Origin: Tubulanus polymorphus
Lineage: Eukaryota; Nemertea; Palaeonemertea; Tubulaniformes; Tubulanidae
Assembly: GCF_964204645.1 (NCBI RefSeq)
Contig: NC_134032.1
Span: 15,122,275 to 15,186,274 of the forward strand
Direction of reading: 5' to 3'
Length of the DNA stretch: 64,000 nucleotides
In this document: positions 33,964-47,855 of the stretch, piece after piece
Numbering within the stretch: the first letter of the stretch is position 1
How the letters are laid out: each line of letters begins with the position of its first letter
Made by a program: the position numbers and the translations under genes
Notes under the pieces: model-generated
Databases searched by the model: none
What the model saw: only the letters and a program-made list of their open reading frames with translations
Told to the model about the DNA's origin: nothing

Positions 33964-34399
33964 TCCTCAAATTGGCGGCCATATTGAGCAGGGGTGTTTT
34001 TTGACTGTCGCAGCAAATTGCTTCTTTTAAATCTAGTAACATAGGTGTAATGTGGTCCACGATAACACGCTGTTGACAATCTAATTTTTCACTCTTCCAA
34101 TATGGCCGCCATTGCAGACATGTACAATCTTATCCATTAATGAATTAATTATAGTATTTTGAGTTTATCTTAATTTACATTTTTGAAGAGAAATCCATTA
34201 GTAGCCGAGGTGTCTGACTTGTACTCTACATTCTGTTGAGCGATTGTTACTAGATTCACCTGTTTATTAGTTACTTTATGTTCAGTACTCTACTGAGTGA
34301 ACCATATACAGGAATAATTGACTAAACTGTGCATGATTCATGTCTGATATAATAATCTATTTTCATATGATTTAATTGTTCTATTTATTTTTCTAGAAT

Positions 34400-35605
34400 A
34401 TGCCAAAAGCAAAAAAAAAATCGGTTTGTGGGCACGGGCGGCCCGGGCCGCTGACGTCAAGTCCTTCGGTAAGTTCAAATTTACTGCTTTCATGCTAATT
34501 TATTCATACTATGTTAGAAAACAAGTGTAAAAACAGGTAGAGTCAAAGTGTTCTGTTAAATAACACCGTTAATGAGACCAATGATAAACATGAACGAATT
34601 TGGTAACGTTTTGAATAAAATGGTATTTGAATTGAAGGATTCTAAAGCAATTTCACTTTCACTTCTCCTGGCACAATACAAATCCAAACAGCCTATTTTA
34701 CCATTATGGCCTGTATTTTGACACTTGTTTTCTCCCAAATATGACGAGGCCATCGCAAAATAAAGCGGTCACGGTGTAGGATGTCCCATAAGTCACATTT
34801 ATCATTGATTCTTTCCTGTATTTTACTCTTAATTGTTGAAATTCAAGAAAAATGCTATATTCTATTTTATCATCTTATTTTAAAGTCTAATTAAGGGGGA
34901 GGGGGAAGGGGAGGGGGAAAGTTGACATAAAAAACCTTGCATTAGAAATGCTTAAAAATTCAACCCTTAATGAATTTGACTAATTATGTTTATATTATTG
35001 TTGTTTCTAGGGTAAAGCTCCTCATCAGAGGCCGTCACCGAGATTGACGCCCGTAAGTATAAATATTTCAATCAGTCAGTATCCTAAACTCCCATTCCCT
35101 CTTATATGTCTAAGGGAATTATGAGCAGCTTCAGCGCGTGCTGCCAAAATCTGAACATTCGACATGGTAACTATTAAAGTGTCTGCCATGCCGTGGTAGC
35201 CCGGACGGAGGCGCCACAGGTTCAGGCTCCTGGCCCGCGCAGGTCGCCCCGGAAAAAACCGTAGGGAAGTCGACTCACGGGAGGTTTGGGGCATCTACAC
35301 ATAAGAAAAGAAAACGTGCGGCTCCTCCCCAACAGCCAGATGCTTCGGTGGAGTCGAGTGATGAGGAGTTGCCTACTGCACCTAGATCCTCACCGCCAGG
35401 GTCCTCACCACCAGCGCGACGACCTTCACCACCACCAAAAACAACTGCTCCGGCGGGGGTAGAACCCTCCCCCGTTGTAGAGCTCGTGCGTGGCCCTGGC
35501 TGGTCAAGGATAATTGAGTTTGACGACCCAATTACCTTGCTCTGCGACGTCGAAGGGGCATTCCAAGGGGAATATCAACTCATCAAGCGGAGGAGAACCC
35601 ATTGA
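34400..35605 (+). CDS. U1 chimeric three-exon ORF, unrecognised family
   Basis: Exons 34400-34468, 35011-35052 and 35243-35605, with GTAAGT-type donors and AG acceptors, join in phase 0 to give 157 residues. The N-terminus (MPKAKKKSVCGHGRPG) is homologous to the left-arm gene; the second exon (GKAPHQRPSPRLTP) is one codon shorter than its relatives. The third exon encodes a basic signal (KKRKR), an acidic patch (SSDEELPT), Pro-rich sequence and a less biased C-terminus containing GPGWSRIIEFDDPITLLCDV and ending KRRRTH. This exon has no match in the left-arm gene. The acceptor at 35241-35242 follows a weak pyrimidine tract, so the splice is inferred. Function unknown; a nuclear, DNA- or RNA-binding role would be guesswork from charge. 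Confidence 0.5.
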
Positions 35606-35849
35606 TTTGGTAAGAGTACATAGGAAGCAGCTGAGCTGATGGTGTTGGGGCTGGCGAGTGATCGAGTGGCCCGAGAGGTAGAGGTGGTGGCCTGGCATAC
35701 CGATGGAGAGTGGGAGGAGCGTTAATTACCCCAATACCCGGGGGGCTCTTTACGGTTCATCTCACCGACAAATTTAATAGATTTGATGAATTCAGTTTGT
35801 CGCAGTGAAAATGCACGATTTAATCTTTAAAATCATTTTATTTTTCTAG

Positions 35850-36556
35850 AACACGACATTAGACTCTACTATACCGCTGTCGCCCGTACGACCGGTAAGT
35901 TATAATTCTAGTTTGATGTTTTTCAGTACTGTAAGATGACAATGATGTATATCCCAAATAAATGTCTCATATTCGTGATCCTTAATAATTTTTCTTTTCA
36001 TTTCAGCTGAAACTATAGCCAATGAATTGGCAAAGCAACAAGGAGAGTCTGAACAAGGCTACGAGGCAGCTACCCAACTTTGGGAAACAGTTATCAGCTG
36101 CACCAAAACGATAAATCCCACGCTGTCTCAACAGCCTGAGGAGCCAGCTCCACTAACCCCTGAGTTGGCTCCTTCGCAGGTGGTGGACCCTGTTTCGCCG
36201 GTGCAGGTGTTTATAGGTGTTTATTTGTTGAATCGCTGGTTTTCTCATTTTGATTTTTAATACTGATATTTAATTCTATGCTAAACAAATTTTTTATTTT
36301 TTTCTCTTTACAGACACGACCACCGCCTAAAAAAACCAAAAGAAAAAGAAAAGTTGCGATCGTCGTGGCTCCTCAGGGAGGGGAGGCAAGAGTAGCCCCT
36401 GCGGATGGTGCGGCTGACGAAGGTAATCGGGAGGAAGGGGAGGGGATAAATAGGTAGCGGCCGAGGAGGGATGGTGGTGGGGCTGGGGATGGTGCGGGTC
36501 CTGCTCCTCCTGCTCCTCCATCCGTATCTCGGGCGGTCACTCGTTCACTCGCCAAA
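35850..36556 (+). pseudogene. U1 trailing exons of the older gene
   Basis: Exons at 35850-35894, 36007-36206 and from 36314 correspond to those of U0. They follow the stop codon of the U1 ORF. The last exon carries a TAG at about 36455-36457 that is absent from the other copies, and it is fused to the next unit after the codons for TRSLAK. These exons could be 3' UTR or relics. Confidence 0.6.
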
Positions 36557-37086
36557 CAATGTTGTTCCAGCACTACAGCATTGATCAGAAAGAGTCCGAG
36601 GGCGGATGTATGGTGTCTCCTAGCCGGCGGCCATATTTATAGTGAAGCCAAGGTCAAATTGGCGGCCATATTGAGCAGGGGTGTTTTTTGACTGTCGCAG
36701 CAAATTGCTTCTTTTAAATCCAGTAACATAGGTGTAATGTGGTCTACGATAACACGCTGTTGAAAATCTAATTTTTCACTCTTCCAATATGGCCGCCATT
36801 GCAGACATGTACAATCTTATCCATTAATGAATTAATTATAGTATTTTGAGTTTATCTTAATTTACATTTTTGAAGAGAAATCCATTAGTAGCCGAGGTGT
36901 CTGACTTGTACTCTACATTCTGTTGAGCGATTGTTACTAGATTCACCTGTTTATTAGTTACTTTATGTTCAGTACTCTACTGAGTGAACCATATACAGGA
37001 ATAATTGACTAAACTGTGCATGATTCATGTCTGATATAATAATCTATTTTCATATGATTTAATTGTTCTATTTATTTTTCTAGAAT

Positions 37087-38295
37087 ATGCCAAAAGCAAA
37101 AAAAAAATCGGTTTGTGGGCACGGGCGGCCCGGGCCGCTGACGTCAAGTCCTTCGGTAAGTTCAAATTTACTGCTTTCATGCTAATTTATTCATACTATG
37201 TTAGAAAACAAGTGTAAAAACAGGTAGAGTCAAAGTGTTCTGTTAAATAACACCGTTAATGAGACCAATGATAAACATGAACGAATTTGGTAACGTTTTG
37301 AATAAAATGGTATTTGAATTGAAGGATTCTAAAGCAATTTCACTTTCACTTCTCCTGGCACAATACAAATCCAAACAGCCTATTTTACCATTATGGCCTG
37401 TATTTTGACACTTGTTTTCTCCCAAATATGACGAGGCCATCGCAAAATAAAGCGTTCACGGTGTAGGATGTCCCATAAGTCACATTTATCATTGATTCTT
37501 TCCTGTATTTTACTCTTAATTGTTGAAATTCAAGAAAAATGCTATATTCTATTTTATCATCTTATTTTAAAGTCTAATTAAGGGGGAGGGGGAAGGGGAG
37601 GGGGAAAGTTGACATAAAAAACCTTGCATTAGAAATGCTTAAAAATTCAACCCTTAATGAATTTGACTAATTATGTTTATATTATTGTTGTTTCTAGGGT
37701 AGAGCTCCTCCTGCCTCAAGGCCGTCACCGCGGCTGACGCCCGTAAGTATAAATATTTCAATCAGTCAGTATCCTAAACTCCCATTCCCTCTTATATGTC
37801 TAAGGGAATTATGAGCAGCTTCAGCGCGTGCTGCCAAAATCTGAACATTCGACATGGTAACTATTAAAGTGTCTGCCATGCCGTGGTAGCCCGGACGGAG
37901 GCGCCACAGGTTCAGGCTCCTGGCCCGCGCAGGTCGCCCCGGAAAAAACCGTAGGGAAGTCGACTCACGGGAGGTTTGGGGCATCTACACATAAGAAAAG
38001 AAAACGTGCGGCTCCTCCCCAACAGCCAGATGCTTCGGTGGAGTCGAGTGATGAGGAGTTGCCTACTGCACCTAGATCCTCACCGCCAGGGTCCTCACCA
38101 CCAGCGCGACGACCTTCACCACCACCAAAAACAACTGCTCCGGCGGGGGTAGAACCCTCCCCCGTTGTAGAGCTCGTGCGTGGCCCTGGCTGGTCAAGGA
38201 TAATTGAGTTTGACGACCCAATTACCTTGCTCTGCGACGTCGAAGGGGCATTCCAAGGGGAATATCAACTCATCAAGCGGAGGAGAACCCATTGA
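37087..38295 (+). CDS. U2 chimeric three-exon ORF, 158 aa
   Basis: Exons 37087-37155, 37698-37742 and 37933-38295 join in phase 0 without a stop. The second exon encodes GRAPPASRPSPRLTP. The third exon matches that of U1. Splice donors are intact. The same caveats on the third exon's acceptor apply as for U1. Confidence 0.5.
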
Positions 38296-38499
38296 TTTGG
38301 TAAGAGTAAATAGGAAGCAGCTGAGCTGATGGGGCTGGCGAGTGATCGAGTGGCCCGAGAGGTAGAGGTGGTGGCCATGCACACCGATAGAGAGTGGGAG
38401 GAGCGTTAATTACCCCAATACCCGGAGGGGCTCTTTACGGTTCATCTCACCGACAAATTTAATAGATTTGATGAATTCAGTTTGTCGCAGTGAAAATGC

Positions 38500-39375
38500 A
38501 CGATTTAATCGTTAAAATCATTTTATCTTTCTAGAACACAACATTAGACTCGACAGTGCCGCTGTCGCCCGTACGACCGGTAAGTTATAATTCTAGTTTG
38601 ATGTTTTTCAGTACTGTAAGATGACAATGATGTATATCCCAAATAAATGTCTCATATTCATGATCCTTAATAATTTTTCTTTTCATTTCAGCTGAAACTA
38701 TAGCCAATGAATTAGCAAAACAACAAGGAGAGTCTGAACAAGGCTACGAGGCAGCTACCCAACTTTGGGAAACAGTTATCAGCTGCACCAAAACGATAAA
38801 TCCCAAGCTGTCTCAACAGCCTGAGGAGCCAGCTCCACTAACCCCTGAGTTGGCTCCTTCGCAGGTGGTGGACCCTGTTTCGCCGGTGCAGGTGTTTATA
38901 GGTGTTTATTTGTTGAATCGCTGGTTTTCTCATTTTGATTTTTAATACTGATATTTAATTCTATGCTAAACAAATTTTTTATTTTTTCTCTTTACAGACA
39001 CGACCACCGCCTAAAAAAACCAAAAGAAAAAGAAAAGTTGCGATCGTCGTGGCTCCTCAGGGAGGGGAGGCAAGAGTAGCCCCTGCGGATGGTGCGGCTG
39101 ACGAAGGTAATCGGGAGGAAGGGGAGGGGATAAATAGGAAGCGGCCGAGGAGGGATGGTGGTGGGGCTGGGGATGGTGCGGGTCCTGCTCCTCCTGCTCC
39201 TCCATCCGTATCTCGGGCGGTCACTCGTTCACTCGCCAAACAATGTTGTTCCAGCACTACAGCATTGATCAGAAAGAGTCCGAGGGCGGATGTATGGTGT
39301 CTCCTAGCCGGCGGCCATATTTATAGTGAAGCCAAGGTCAAATTGGCGGCCATATTGAGCAGGGGTGTTTTTTGA
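38500..39375 (+). pseudogene. U2 trailing exons and fused tail
   Basis: Contains the exon matching left-arm exon 6 (near 38535), the NELAKQQGESE exon (ending near 38890) and the last exon from about 38998. After codons for TRSLAK the frame runs through the unit junction into former intron DNA, adding 44 codons that end ILSRGVF. The same fused tail is seen in U3-U6. Confidence 0.6.
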
Positions 39376-39776
39376 CTGTCGCAGCAAATTGCTTCTTTTA
39401 AATCTAGTAACATAGGTGTAATGTGGTCCACGATAACACGCTGTTGACAATCTAATTTTTCACTCTTCCAATATGGCCGCCATTGCAGACATGTACAATC
39501 TTATCCATTAATGAATTAATTATAGTATTTTGAGTTTATCTTAATTTACATTTTTGAAGAGAAATCCATTAGTAGCCGAGGTGTCTGACTTGTACTCTAC
39601 ATTCTGTTGAGCGATTGTTACTAGATTCACCTGTTTATTAGTTACTTTATGTTCAGTACTCTACTGAGTGAACCATATACAGGAATAATTGACTAAACTG
39701 TGCATGATTCATGTCTGATATAATATCTATAATCTATTTTCATATGATTTAATTGTTCTATTTATTTTTCTAGAAT

Positions 39777-40986
39777 ATGCCAAAAGCAAACAAAAAATCG
39801 GTTTGTGGGCACGGGCGGCCCGGGCCGCTGACGTCAAGTCCTTCGGTAAGTTCAAATTTACTGCTTTCATGCTAATTTATTCATACTATGTTAGAAAACA
39901 AGTGTAAAAACAGGTAGAGTCAAAGTGTTCTGTTAAATAACACCGTTAATGAGACCAATGATAAACATGAACGAATTTGGTAACGTTTTGAATAAAATGG
40001 TATTTGAATTGAAGGATTCTAAAGCAATTTCACTTTCACTTCTCCTGGCACAATACAAATCCAAACAGCCTATTTTACCATTATGGCCTGTATTTTGACA
40101 CTTGTTTTCTCCCAAATATGACGAGGCCATCGCAAAATAAAGCGGTCACGGTGTAGGATGTCCCATAAGTCACATTTATCATTGATTCTTTCCTGTATTT
40201 TACTCTTAATTGTTGAAATTCAAGAAAAATGCTATATTCTATTTTATCATCTTATTTTAAAGTCTAATTAAGGGGGAGGGGGAAGGGGAGGGGGAAAGTT
40301 GACATAAAAAACCTTGCATTAGAAATGCTTAAAAATTCAACCCTTAATGAATTTGACTAATTATGTTTATATTATTGTTGTTTCTAGGGTAGAGCTCCTC
40401 CTGCCTCAAGGCCGTCACCGCGGCTGACGCCCGTAAGTATAAATATTTCAATCAGTCAGTATCCTAAACTCCCATTCCCTCTTATATGTCTAAGGGAATT
40501 ATGAGCAGCTTCAGCGCGTGCTGCCAAAATCTGAACATTCGACATGGTAACTATTAAAGTGTCTGCCATGCCGTGGTAGCCCGGACGGAGGCGCCATAGG
40601 GTTCAGGCTCCTGGCCCGCGCAGGTCGCCCCGGAAAAAACCGTAGGGAAGTCGACTCACGGGAGGTTTGGGGCATCTACACATAAGAAAAGAAAACGTGC
40701 GGCTCCTCCCCAACAGCCAGATGCTTCGGTGGAGTCGAGTGATGAGGAGTTGCCTACTGCACCTAGATCCTCACCGCCAGGGTCCTCACCACCAGCGCGA
40801 CGACCTTCACCACCACCAAAAACAACTGCTCCGGCGGGGGTAGAACCCTCCCCCGTTGTAGAGCTCATGCGTGGCCCTGGCTGGTCAAGGATAATTGAGT
40901 TTGACGACCCAATTACCTTGCTCTGCGACGTCGAAGGGGCATTCCAAGGGGAATATCAACTCATCAAGCGGAGGAGAACCCATTGA
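39777..40986 (+). CDS. U3 chimeric three-exon ORF, 158 aa
   Basis: Exons 39777-39845, 40388-40432 and 40624-40986 join in phase 0 without a stop. The start exon reads MPKANKKS, nearer to the left-arm gene than U1/U2. A base insertion (GCCATAGGGTTC) lies just upstream of the third exon's acceptor and does not touch the frame if that acceptor is used. In this unit the trailing NELAKQQGESE exon has a stop at about 41520-41522. Confidence 0.5.
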
Positions 40987-42473
40987 TTTGGTAAGAGTAC
41001 ATAGGAAGCAGCTGAGCTGATGGTGATGGGGCTGGCGAGTGATCGAGTGGCCCGAGAGGTAGAGGTGGTGGCCTGGCATACCGATGGAGAGTGGGAGGAG
41101 CGTTAATTACCCCAATACCCGGAGGGGCTCTTTACGGTTCATCTCACCGACAAATTTAATAGATTTGATGAATTCAGTTTGTCGCAGTGAAAATGCACGA
41201 TTTAATCTTTAAAATCATTTTATTTTTCTAGAACACAACATTAGACTCGACAGTGCCGCTGTCGCCCGTACGACCGGTAAGTTATAATTCTAGTTTGATG
41301 TTTTTCAGTACTGTAAGATGACAATGATGTATATCCCAAATAAATGTCTCATATTCGTGATCCTTAATAATTTTTCTTTTCATTTCAGCTGAAACTATAG
41401 CCAATGAATTGGCAAAGCAACAAGGAGAGTCTGAACAAGGCTACGAGGCAGCTACCCAACTTTGGGAAACAGTTATCAGCTGCACCAAAACGATAAATCC
41501 CAATTTGTCTCAACAGCCTTAGGAGCCAGCTCCACTAACCCCTGAGTTGGCTCCTTCGCAGGTGGTGGACCCTGTTTCGCCGGTGCAGGTGTTTATAGGT
41601 GTTTATTTGTTGAATCGCTGGTTTTCTCATTTTGATTTTTAATACTGATATTTAATTCTATGCTAAACAAATTTTTCATTTTTTCTCTTTACAGACACGA
41701 CCACCGCCAAAAAAAACCAGATCAAAACGAAAAAGAAAAGTTGCGGTCGTCGTGGCTCCGCAGGGAGGGGGAGCAAGAGTGGTCCCGGCGGATGGTGCGG
41801 CTGACGAAGGTAATCGGGAGGAAGGGGAGGGGATAAATAGGAAGCGGCCGAGGAGGGATGGTGGTGGGGCTGGGGATGGTGCGGGTCCTGCTGCTCCTGC
41901 TCCTCCATCCGTATCTCGGGCGGTCACTCGTTCACTCGCCAAACAATGTTGTTCCAGCACTACAGCATTGATCAGAAAGAGTCCGAGGGCGGATGTATGG
42001 TGTCTCCTAGCCGGCGGCCATATTTATAGTGAAGCCAAGGTCAAATTGGCGGCCATATTGAGCAGGGGTGTTTTTTGACTGTCGCAGCAAATTGCTTCTT
42101 TTAAATCTAGTAACATAGGTGTGATGTGGTCCACGATAACACGCTGTTGACAATCTAATTTTTCACTCTTCCAATATGGCCGCCATTGCAGACATGTACA
42201 ATCTTATCCATTAATGAATTAATTATAGTATTTTGAGTTTATCTTAATTTACATTTTTGAAGAGAAATCCATTAGTAGCCGAGGTGTCTGACTTGTACTC
42301 TACATTCTGTTGAGCGATTGTTACTAGATTCACCTGTTTATTAGTTACTTTATGTTCAGTACTCTACTGAGTGAACCATATACAGGAATAATTGACTAAA
42401 CTGTGCATGATTCATGTCTGATATAATAATCTATTTTCATATGATTTAATTGTTTTATTTATTTTTCTAGATT

Positions 42474-43684
42474 ATGCCAAAAGCAAGTAGAAAATCTGTG
42501 GGTGGGCGCGGGCGGCCCGGGCCGCTGACGTAGAGTCCTTCGGTAAGTTCAAATTTACTGCTTTCATGCTAATTTATTCATACTATGTTAGAAAACAAGT
42601 GTAAAAACAGGTAGAGTCAAAGTGTTATGTTAAATAACACCGTTAATGAGACCAATGATAAACATGAACGAATTTGGTAACGTTTTGAATAAAATGGTAT
42701 TTGAATTGAAGGATTCTAAAGCAATTTCACTTTCACTTCTCCTGGCACAATACAAATCCAAACAGCCTATTTTACCATTATGGCCTGTATTTTGACACTT
42801 GTTTTCTCCCAAATATGACGAGGCCATCGCAAAATAAAGCGGTCACGGTGTAGGATGTCCCATAAGTCACATTTATCATTGATTCTTTCCTATATTTTAC
42901 TCTTAATTGTTGAAATTCAAAAAAAAAATGCTATATTCTATTTTATCATCTTATTTTAAAGTCTAATTAAGGGGGAGGGGGAAGGGGAGGGGGAAAGTTG
43001 ACATAAAAAACCTTGCATTAGAAATGCTTAAAAATTCAACCCTTAATGAATTTGACTAATTATGTTTATATTATTGTTGTTTCTAGGGTAGAGCTCCTCC
43101 TGCCTCAAGGCCGTCACCGCGGATGACGCCCGTAAGTATAAATATTTCAATCAGTCAGTATCCTAAACTCCCATTCCCTCTAATAGGTCTAAGGGAATTA
43201 TGAGCAGCTTCAGCGCGTGCTGCCAAAATCTGAACATTCGACATGGTAACTATTTAAGTGTCTGCCATGCCGTGGTAGCCCGGACGGAGGCGCCACAGGT
43301 TCAGGCTCCTGGCCCGCGCAGGTCGCCCCGGAAAAAACCGTAGGGAAGTCGACTCACGGGAGGTTTGGGGCATCTACACATAAGAAAAGAAAACGTGCGG
43401 CTCCTCCCCAACAGCCAGATACTTCGGTGGAGTCGAGTGATGAGGAGTTGCCTACTGCACCTAGATCCTCACCGCCAGGGTCCTCACCACCAGCGCGACG
43501 ACCTTCACCACCACCAAAAACAACTGCTCCGGCGGGGGTAGAACACTCCCCCGTTGTAGAGCTCGTGCGTGGCCCTGGCTGGTCAAGGATAATTGAGTTT
43601 GACGACCCAATTACCTTGCTCTGCGACGTCGAAGGGGCATTCCAAGGGGAATATCAACTCATCAAGCGGAGGAGAACCCATTGA
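42474..43684 (+). pseudogene. U4 chimeric ORF with early stop
   Basis: The start exon (42474-42542) reads MPKASRKSVGGRGRPGPLT and then TAG, where U1-U3 have TCA. The second (43087-43131) and third (43322-43684) exons are open. The same start exon has several other differences (SRKSVGGRG), more than the rest of the unit. Confidence 0.65.
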
Positions 43685-45170
43685 TTTGGTAAGAGTACAT
43701 AGGAAGCAGCTGAGCTGATGGTGATGGGGCTGGCGAGTGATCGAGTGGCCCGAGAGGTAGAGGTGGTGGCCTGGCATACCGATGGAGAGTGGGAGGAGCG
43801 TTAATTACCCCAATACCCGGGGGGCTCTTTACGGTTCATCTCACCGACAAATTTAATAGATTTGATGAATTCAGTTTGTCGCAGTGAAAATGCACGATTT
43901 AATCTTTAAAATCATTTTATTTTTCTAGAACACAACATTAGACTCTACAGTGCCGCTGTCGCCCGTACGACCGGTAAGTTATAATTCTAGTTTGATGTTT
44001 TTCAGTACTGTAAGATGACAATGATGTATATCCCAAATAAATGTCTCATATTCGTGATCCTTAATAATTTTTCTTTTCATTTCAGCTGAAACTATGGCCA
44101 ATGAATTGGCAAAGCAACAAGGAGAGTCTGAACAAGGCTACGAGGCAGCTACCCAACTTTGGGAAACAGTTATCAGCTGCACCAAAACGATAAATGCCAC
44201 GCTGTCTCAACAGCCTGAGGAGCCAGCAACACTAACCCCTGAGTTGGCTCCTTCGCAGGTGGTTGACCCTGTTTCGCCGGTGCAGGTGTTTATAGGTGTT
44301 TATTTGTTGAATCGCTGGTTTTCTCATTTTGATTTTTAATACTGATATTTAATTCTATGCTAAACAAATTTTTTATTTTTTCTCTTTACAGACACGACCA
44401 CCGCCAAAAAAAACCAGATCAAAACGAAAAAGAAAAGTTGCGGTCGTCGTGGCTCCGCAGGGAGGAGGAGCAAGAGTGGTCCCGGCGGATGGTGCGGCTG
44501 ACGAAGGTAATCGGGAGGAAGGGGAGGGGATAAATAGGAAGCGGCCGAGGAGGGATGGTGGTGGGGCTGGGGATGGTGCGGGTCCTGCTCCTCCTGCTCC
44601 TCCATCCGTATCTCGGGCGGTCACTCGTTCACTCGCCAAACAATGTTGTTCCAGCACTACAGCATTGATCAGAAAGAGTCCGAGGGCGGATGTATGGTGT
44701 CTCCTAGCCGGCGGCCATATTTATAGTGAAGCCAAGGTCAAATTGGCGGCCATATTGAGCAGGGGTGTTTTTTGACTGTCGCAGCAAATTGCTTCTTTTA
44801 AATCTAGTAACATAGGTGTAATGTGGTCCACGATAACACGCTGTTGACAATCTAATTTTTCACTCTTCCAATATGGCCGCCATTGCAGACATGTACAATC
44901 TTATCCATTAATGAATTAATTATAGTATTTTGAGTTTATCTTAATTTACATTTTTGAAGAGAAATCCATTAGTAGCCGAGGTGTCTGACTTGTACTCTAC
45001 ATTCTGTTGAGCGATTGTTACTAGATTCACCTGTTTATTAGTTACTTTATGTTCAGTACTCTACTGAGTGAACCATATACAGGAATAATTGACTAAACTG
45101 TGCATGATTCATGTCTGATATAATAATCTATTTTCATATGATTTAATTGTTCTATTTATTTTTCTAGAAT

Positions 45171-46375
45171 ATGCCAAAAGCAAAAAAAAAATCCGTTGGC
45201 GGGCGCGGGCGGCCCGGGCCGCTGACGTCAAGTCCTTCGGTTCAAATTTACTGCTTTCATGCTAATTTATTCATACTATGTTAGAAAACAAGTGTAAAAA
45301 CAGGTAGAGTCAAAGTGTTCTGTTAAATAACACCGTTAATGAGACCAATGATAAACATGAACGAATTTGGTAACGTTTTGAATAAAATGGTATTTGAATT
45401 GAAGGATTCTAAAGCAATTTCACTTTCACTTCTCCTGGCACAATACAAATCCAAACAGCCTATTTTACCATTATGGCCTGTATTTTGACACTTGTTTTCT
45501 CCCAAATATGACGAGGCCATCGCAAAATAAAGCGGTCACGGTGTAGGATGTCCCATAAGTCACATTTATCATTGATTCTTTCCTGTATTTTACTCTTAAT
45601 TGTCGAAATTCAAGAAAAATGCTATATTCTATTTTATCATCTTATTTTAAAGTCTAATTAAGGGGGAGGGGGAAGGGGAGGGGGAAAGTTGACATAAAAA
45701 ACCTTGCATTAGAAATGCTTAAAAATTCAACCCTTAATGAATTTGACTAATTATGTTTATATTATTGTTGTTTCTAGGGTAGAGCTCCTCCTGCCTCAAG
45801 GCCGTCACCGCGGCTGACGCCCGTAAGTATAAATATTTCAATCAGTCAGTATCCTAAACTCCCATTCCCTCTTATATGTCTAAGGGAATTATGAGCAGCT
45901 TCAGCGCGTGCTGCCAAAATCTGAACATTCGACATGGTAACTATTAAAGTGTCTGCCATGCCGTGGTAGCCCTGACGGAGGCGCCACAGGTTCAGGCTCC
46001 TGGCCCGCGCAGGTCGCCCCGGAAAAAACCGTAGGGAAGTCGACTCACGGGAGGTTTGGGGCATCTACACATAAGAAAAGAAAACGTGCGGCTCCTCCCC
46101 AACAGCCAGATACTTCGGTGGAGTCGAGTGATGAGGAGTTGCCTACTGCACCTAGATCCTCACCGCCAGGGTCCTCACCACCAGCGCGACGACCTTCACC
46201 ACCACCAAAAACAACTGCTCCGGCGGGGGTAGAACACTCCCCCGTTGTAGAGCTCATGCGTGGCCCTGGCTGGTCAAGGATAATTGAGTTTGACGACCCA
46301 ATTACCTTGCTCTGCGACGTCGAAGGGGCATTCCAAGGGGAATATCAACTCATCAAGCGGAGGAGAACCCATTGA
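45171..46375 (+). pseudogene. U5 chimeric ORF without first donor
   Basis: The start exon is followed by CCTTCGGTTCAAAT: the GTAAG of the donor is missing, a 5-base deletion relative to U1-U4. The second (45778-45822) and third (46013-46375) exons are open. Without another donor the first exon cannot splice normally. Confidence 0.6.
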
Positions 46376-47855
46376 TTTGGTAAGAGTACATAGGAAGCAG
46401 CTGAGCTGATGGTGATGGGGCTGGCGAGTGATCGAGTGGCCCGAGAGGTAGAGGTGGTGGCCTGGCATACCGATGGAGAGTGGGAGGAGCGTTAATTACC
46501 CCAATACCCGGGGGGCTCTTTACGGTTCATCTCACCGACAAATTTAATAGATTTGATGAATTCAGTTTGTCGCAGTGAAAATGCACGATTTAATCTTTAA
46601 AATCATTTTATTTTTCTAGAACACGACATTAGACGACACTATACCGCTGTCGCCCGTACGACCGGTAAGTTATAATTCTAGTTTGATGTTTTTCAGTACT
46701 GTAAGATGACAATGATGTATATCCCAAATAAATGTCTCATATTCGTGATCCTTAATAATTTTTCTTTTCATTTCAGCTGAAACTATAGCCAATGAATTGG
46801 CAAAGCAACAAGGAGAGTCTGAACAAGGCTACGAGGCAGCTACCCAACTTTGGGAAACAGTTATCAGCTGCACCAAAACGATAAATCCCACGCTGTCTCA
46901 ACAGCCTGAGGAGCCAGCTCCACTAACCCCTGAGTTGGCTCCTTCGCAGGTGGTGGACCCTGTTTCGCCGGTGCAGGTGTTTATAGGTGTTTATTTGTTG
47001 AATCGCTGGTTTTCTCGTTTTGATTTTTAATACTGATATTTAATTCTATGCTAAACAAATTTTTTATTTTTTCTCTTTACAGACACGACCACCGCCTAAA
47101 AAAACCAAAAGAAAAAGAAAAGTTGCGGTCGTCGTGGCTCCTCAGGGAGGGGAGGCAAGAGTAGCCCCTGCGGATCGTGCGGCTGACGAAGGTAATCGGG
47201 AGGAAGGGGAGGGGATAAATAGGAAGCGGCCGAGGAGGGATGGTGGTGGGGCTGGGGATGGTGCGGGTCCTGCTCCTCCTGCTCCTCCATCCGTATCTCG
47301 GGCGGTCACTCGTTCACTCGCCAAACAATGTTGTTCCAGCACTACAGCATTGATCAGAAAGAGTCCGAGGGCGGATGTATGGTGTCTCCTAGCCGGCGGC
47401 CATATTTATAGTGAAGCCAAGGTCAAATTGGCGGCCATATTGAGCAGGGGTGTTTTTTGACTGTCGCAGCAAATTGCTTCTTTTAAATCTAGTAACATAG
47501 GTGTAATGTGGTCCACGATAACACGCTGTTGACAATCTAATTTTTCACTCTTCCAATATGGCCGCCATTGCAGACATGTACAATCTTATCCATTAATGAA
47601 TTAATTATAGTATTTTGAGTTTATCTTAATTTACATTTTTGAAGAGAAATCCATTAGTAGCCGAGGTGTCTGACTTGTACTCTACATTCTGTTGAGCGAT
47701 TGTTACTAGATTCACCTGTTTATTAGTTACTTTATGTTCAGTACTCTACTGAGTGAACCATATACAGGAATAATTGACTAAACTGTGCATGATTCATGTC
47801 TGATATAATAATCTATTTTCATATGATTTAATTGTTCTATTTATTTTTCTAGAAT

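Noticed and set aside
34556-34753. Minus frame MASSYLGENK... repeated in every 2.69-kb unit
   Set aside because: It lies in an intron of the chimeric gene and is identical between units only because the units are recent copies; the left arm does not keep it.
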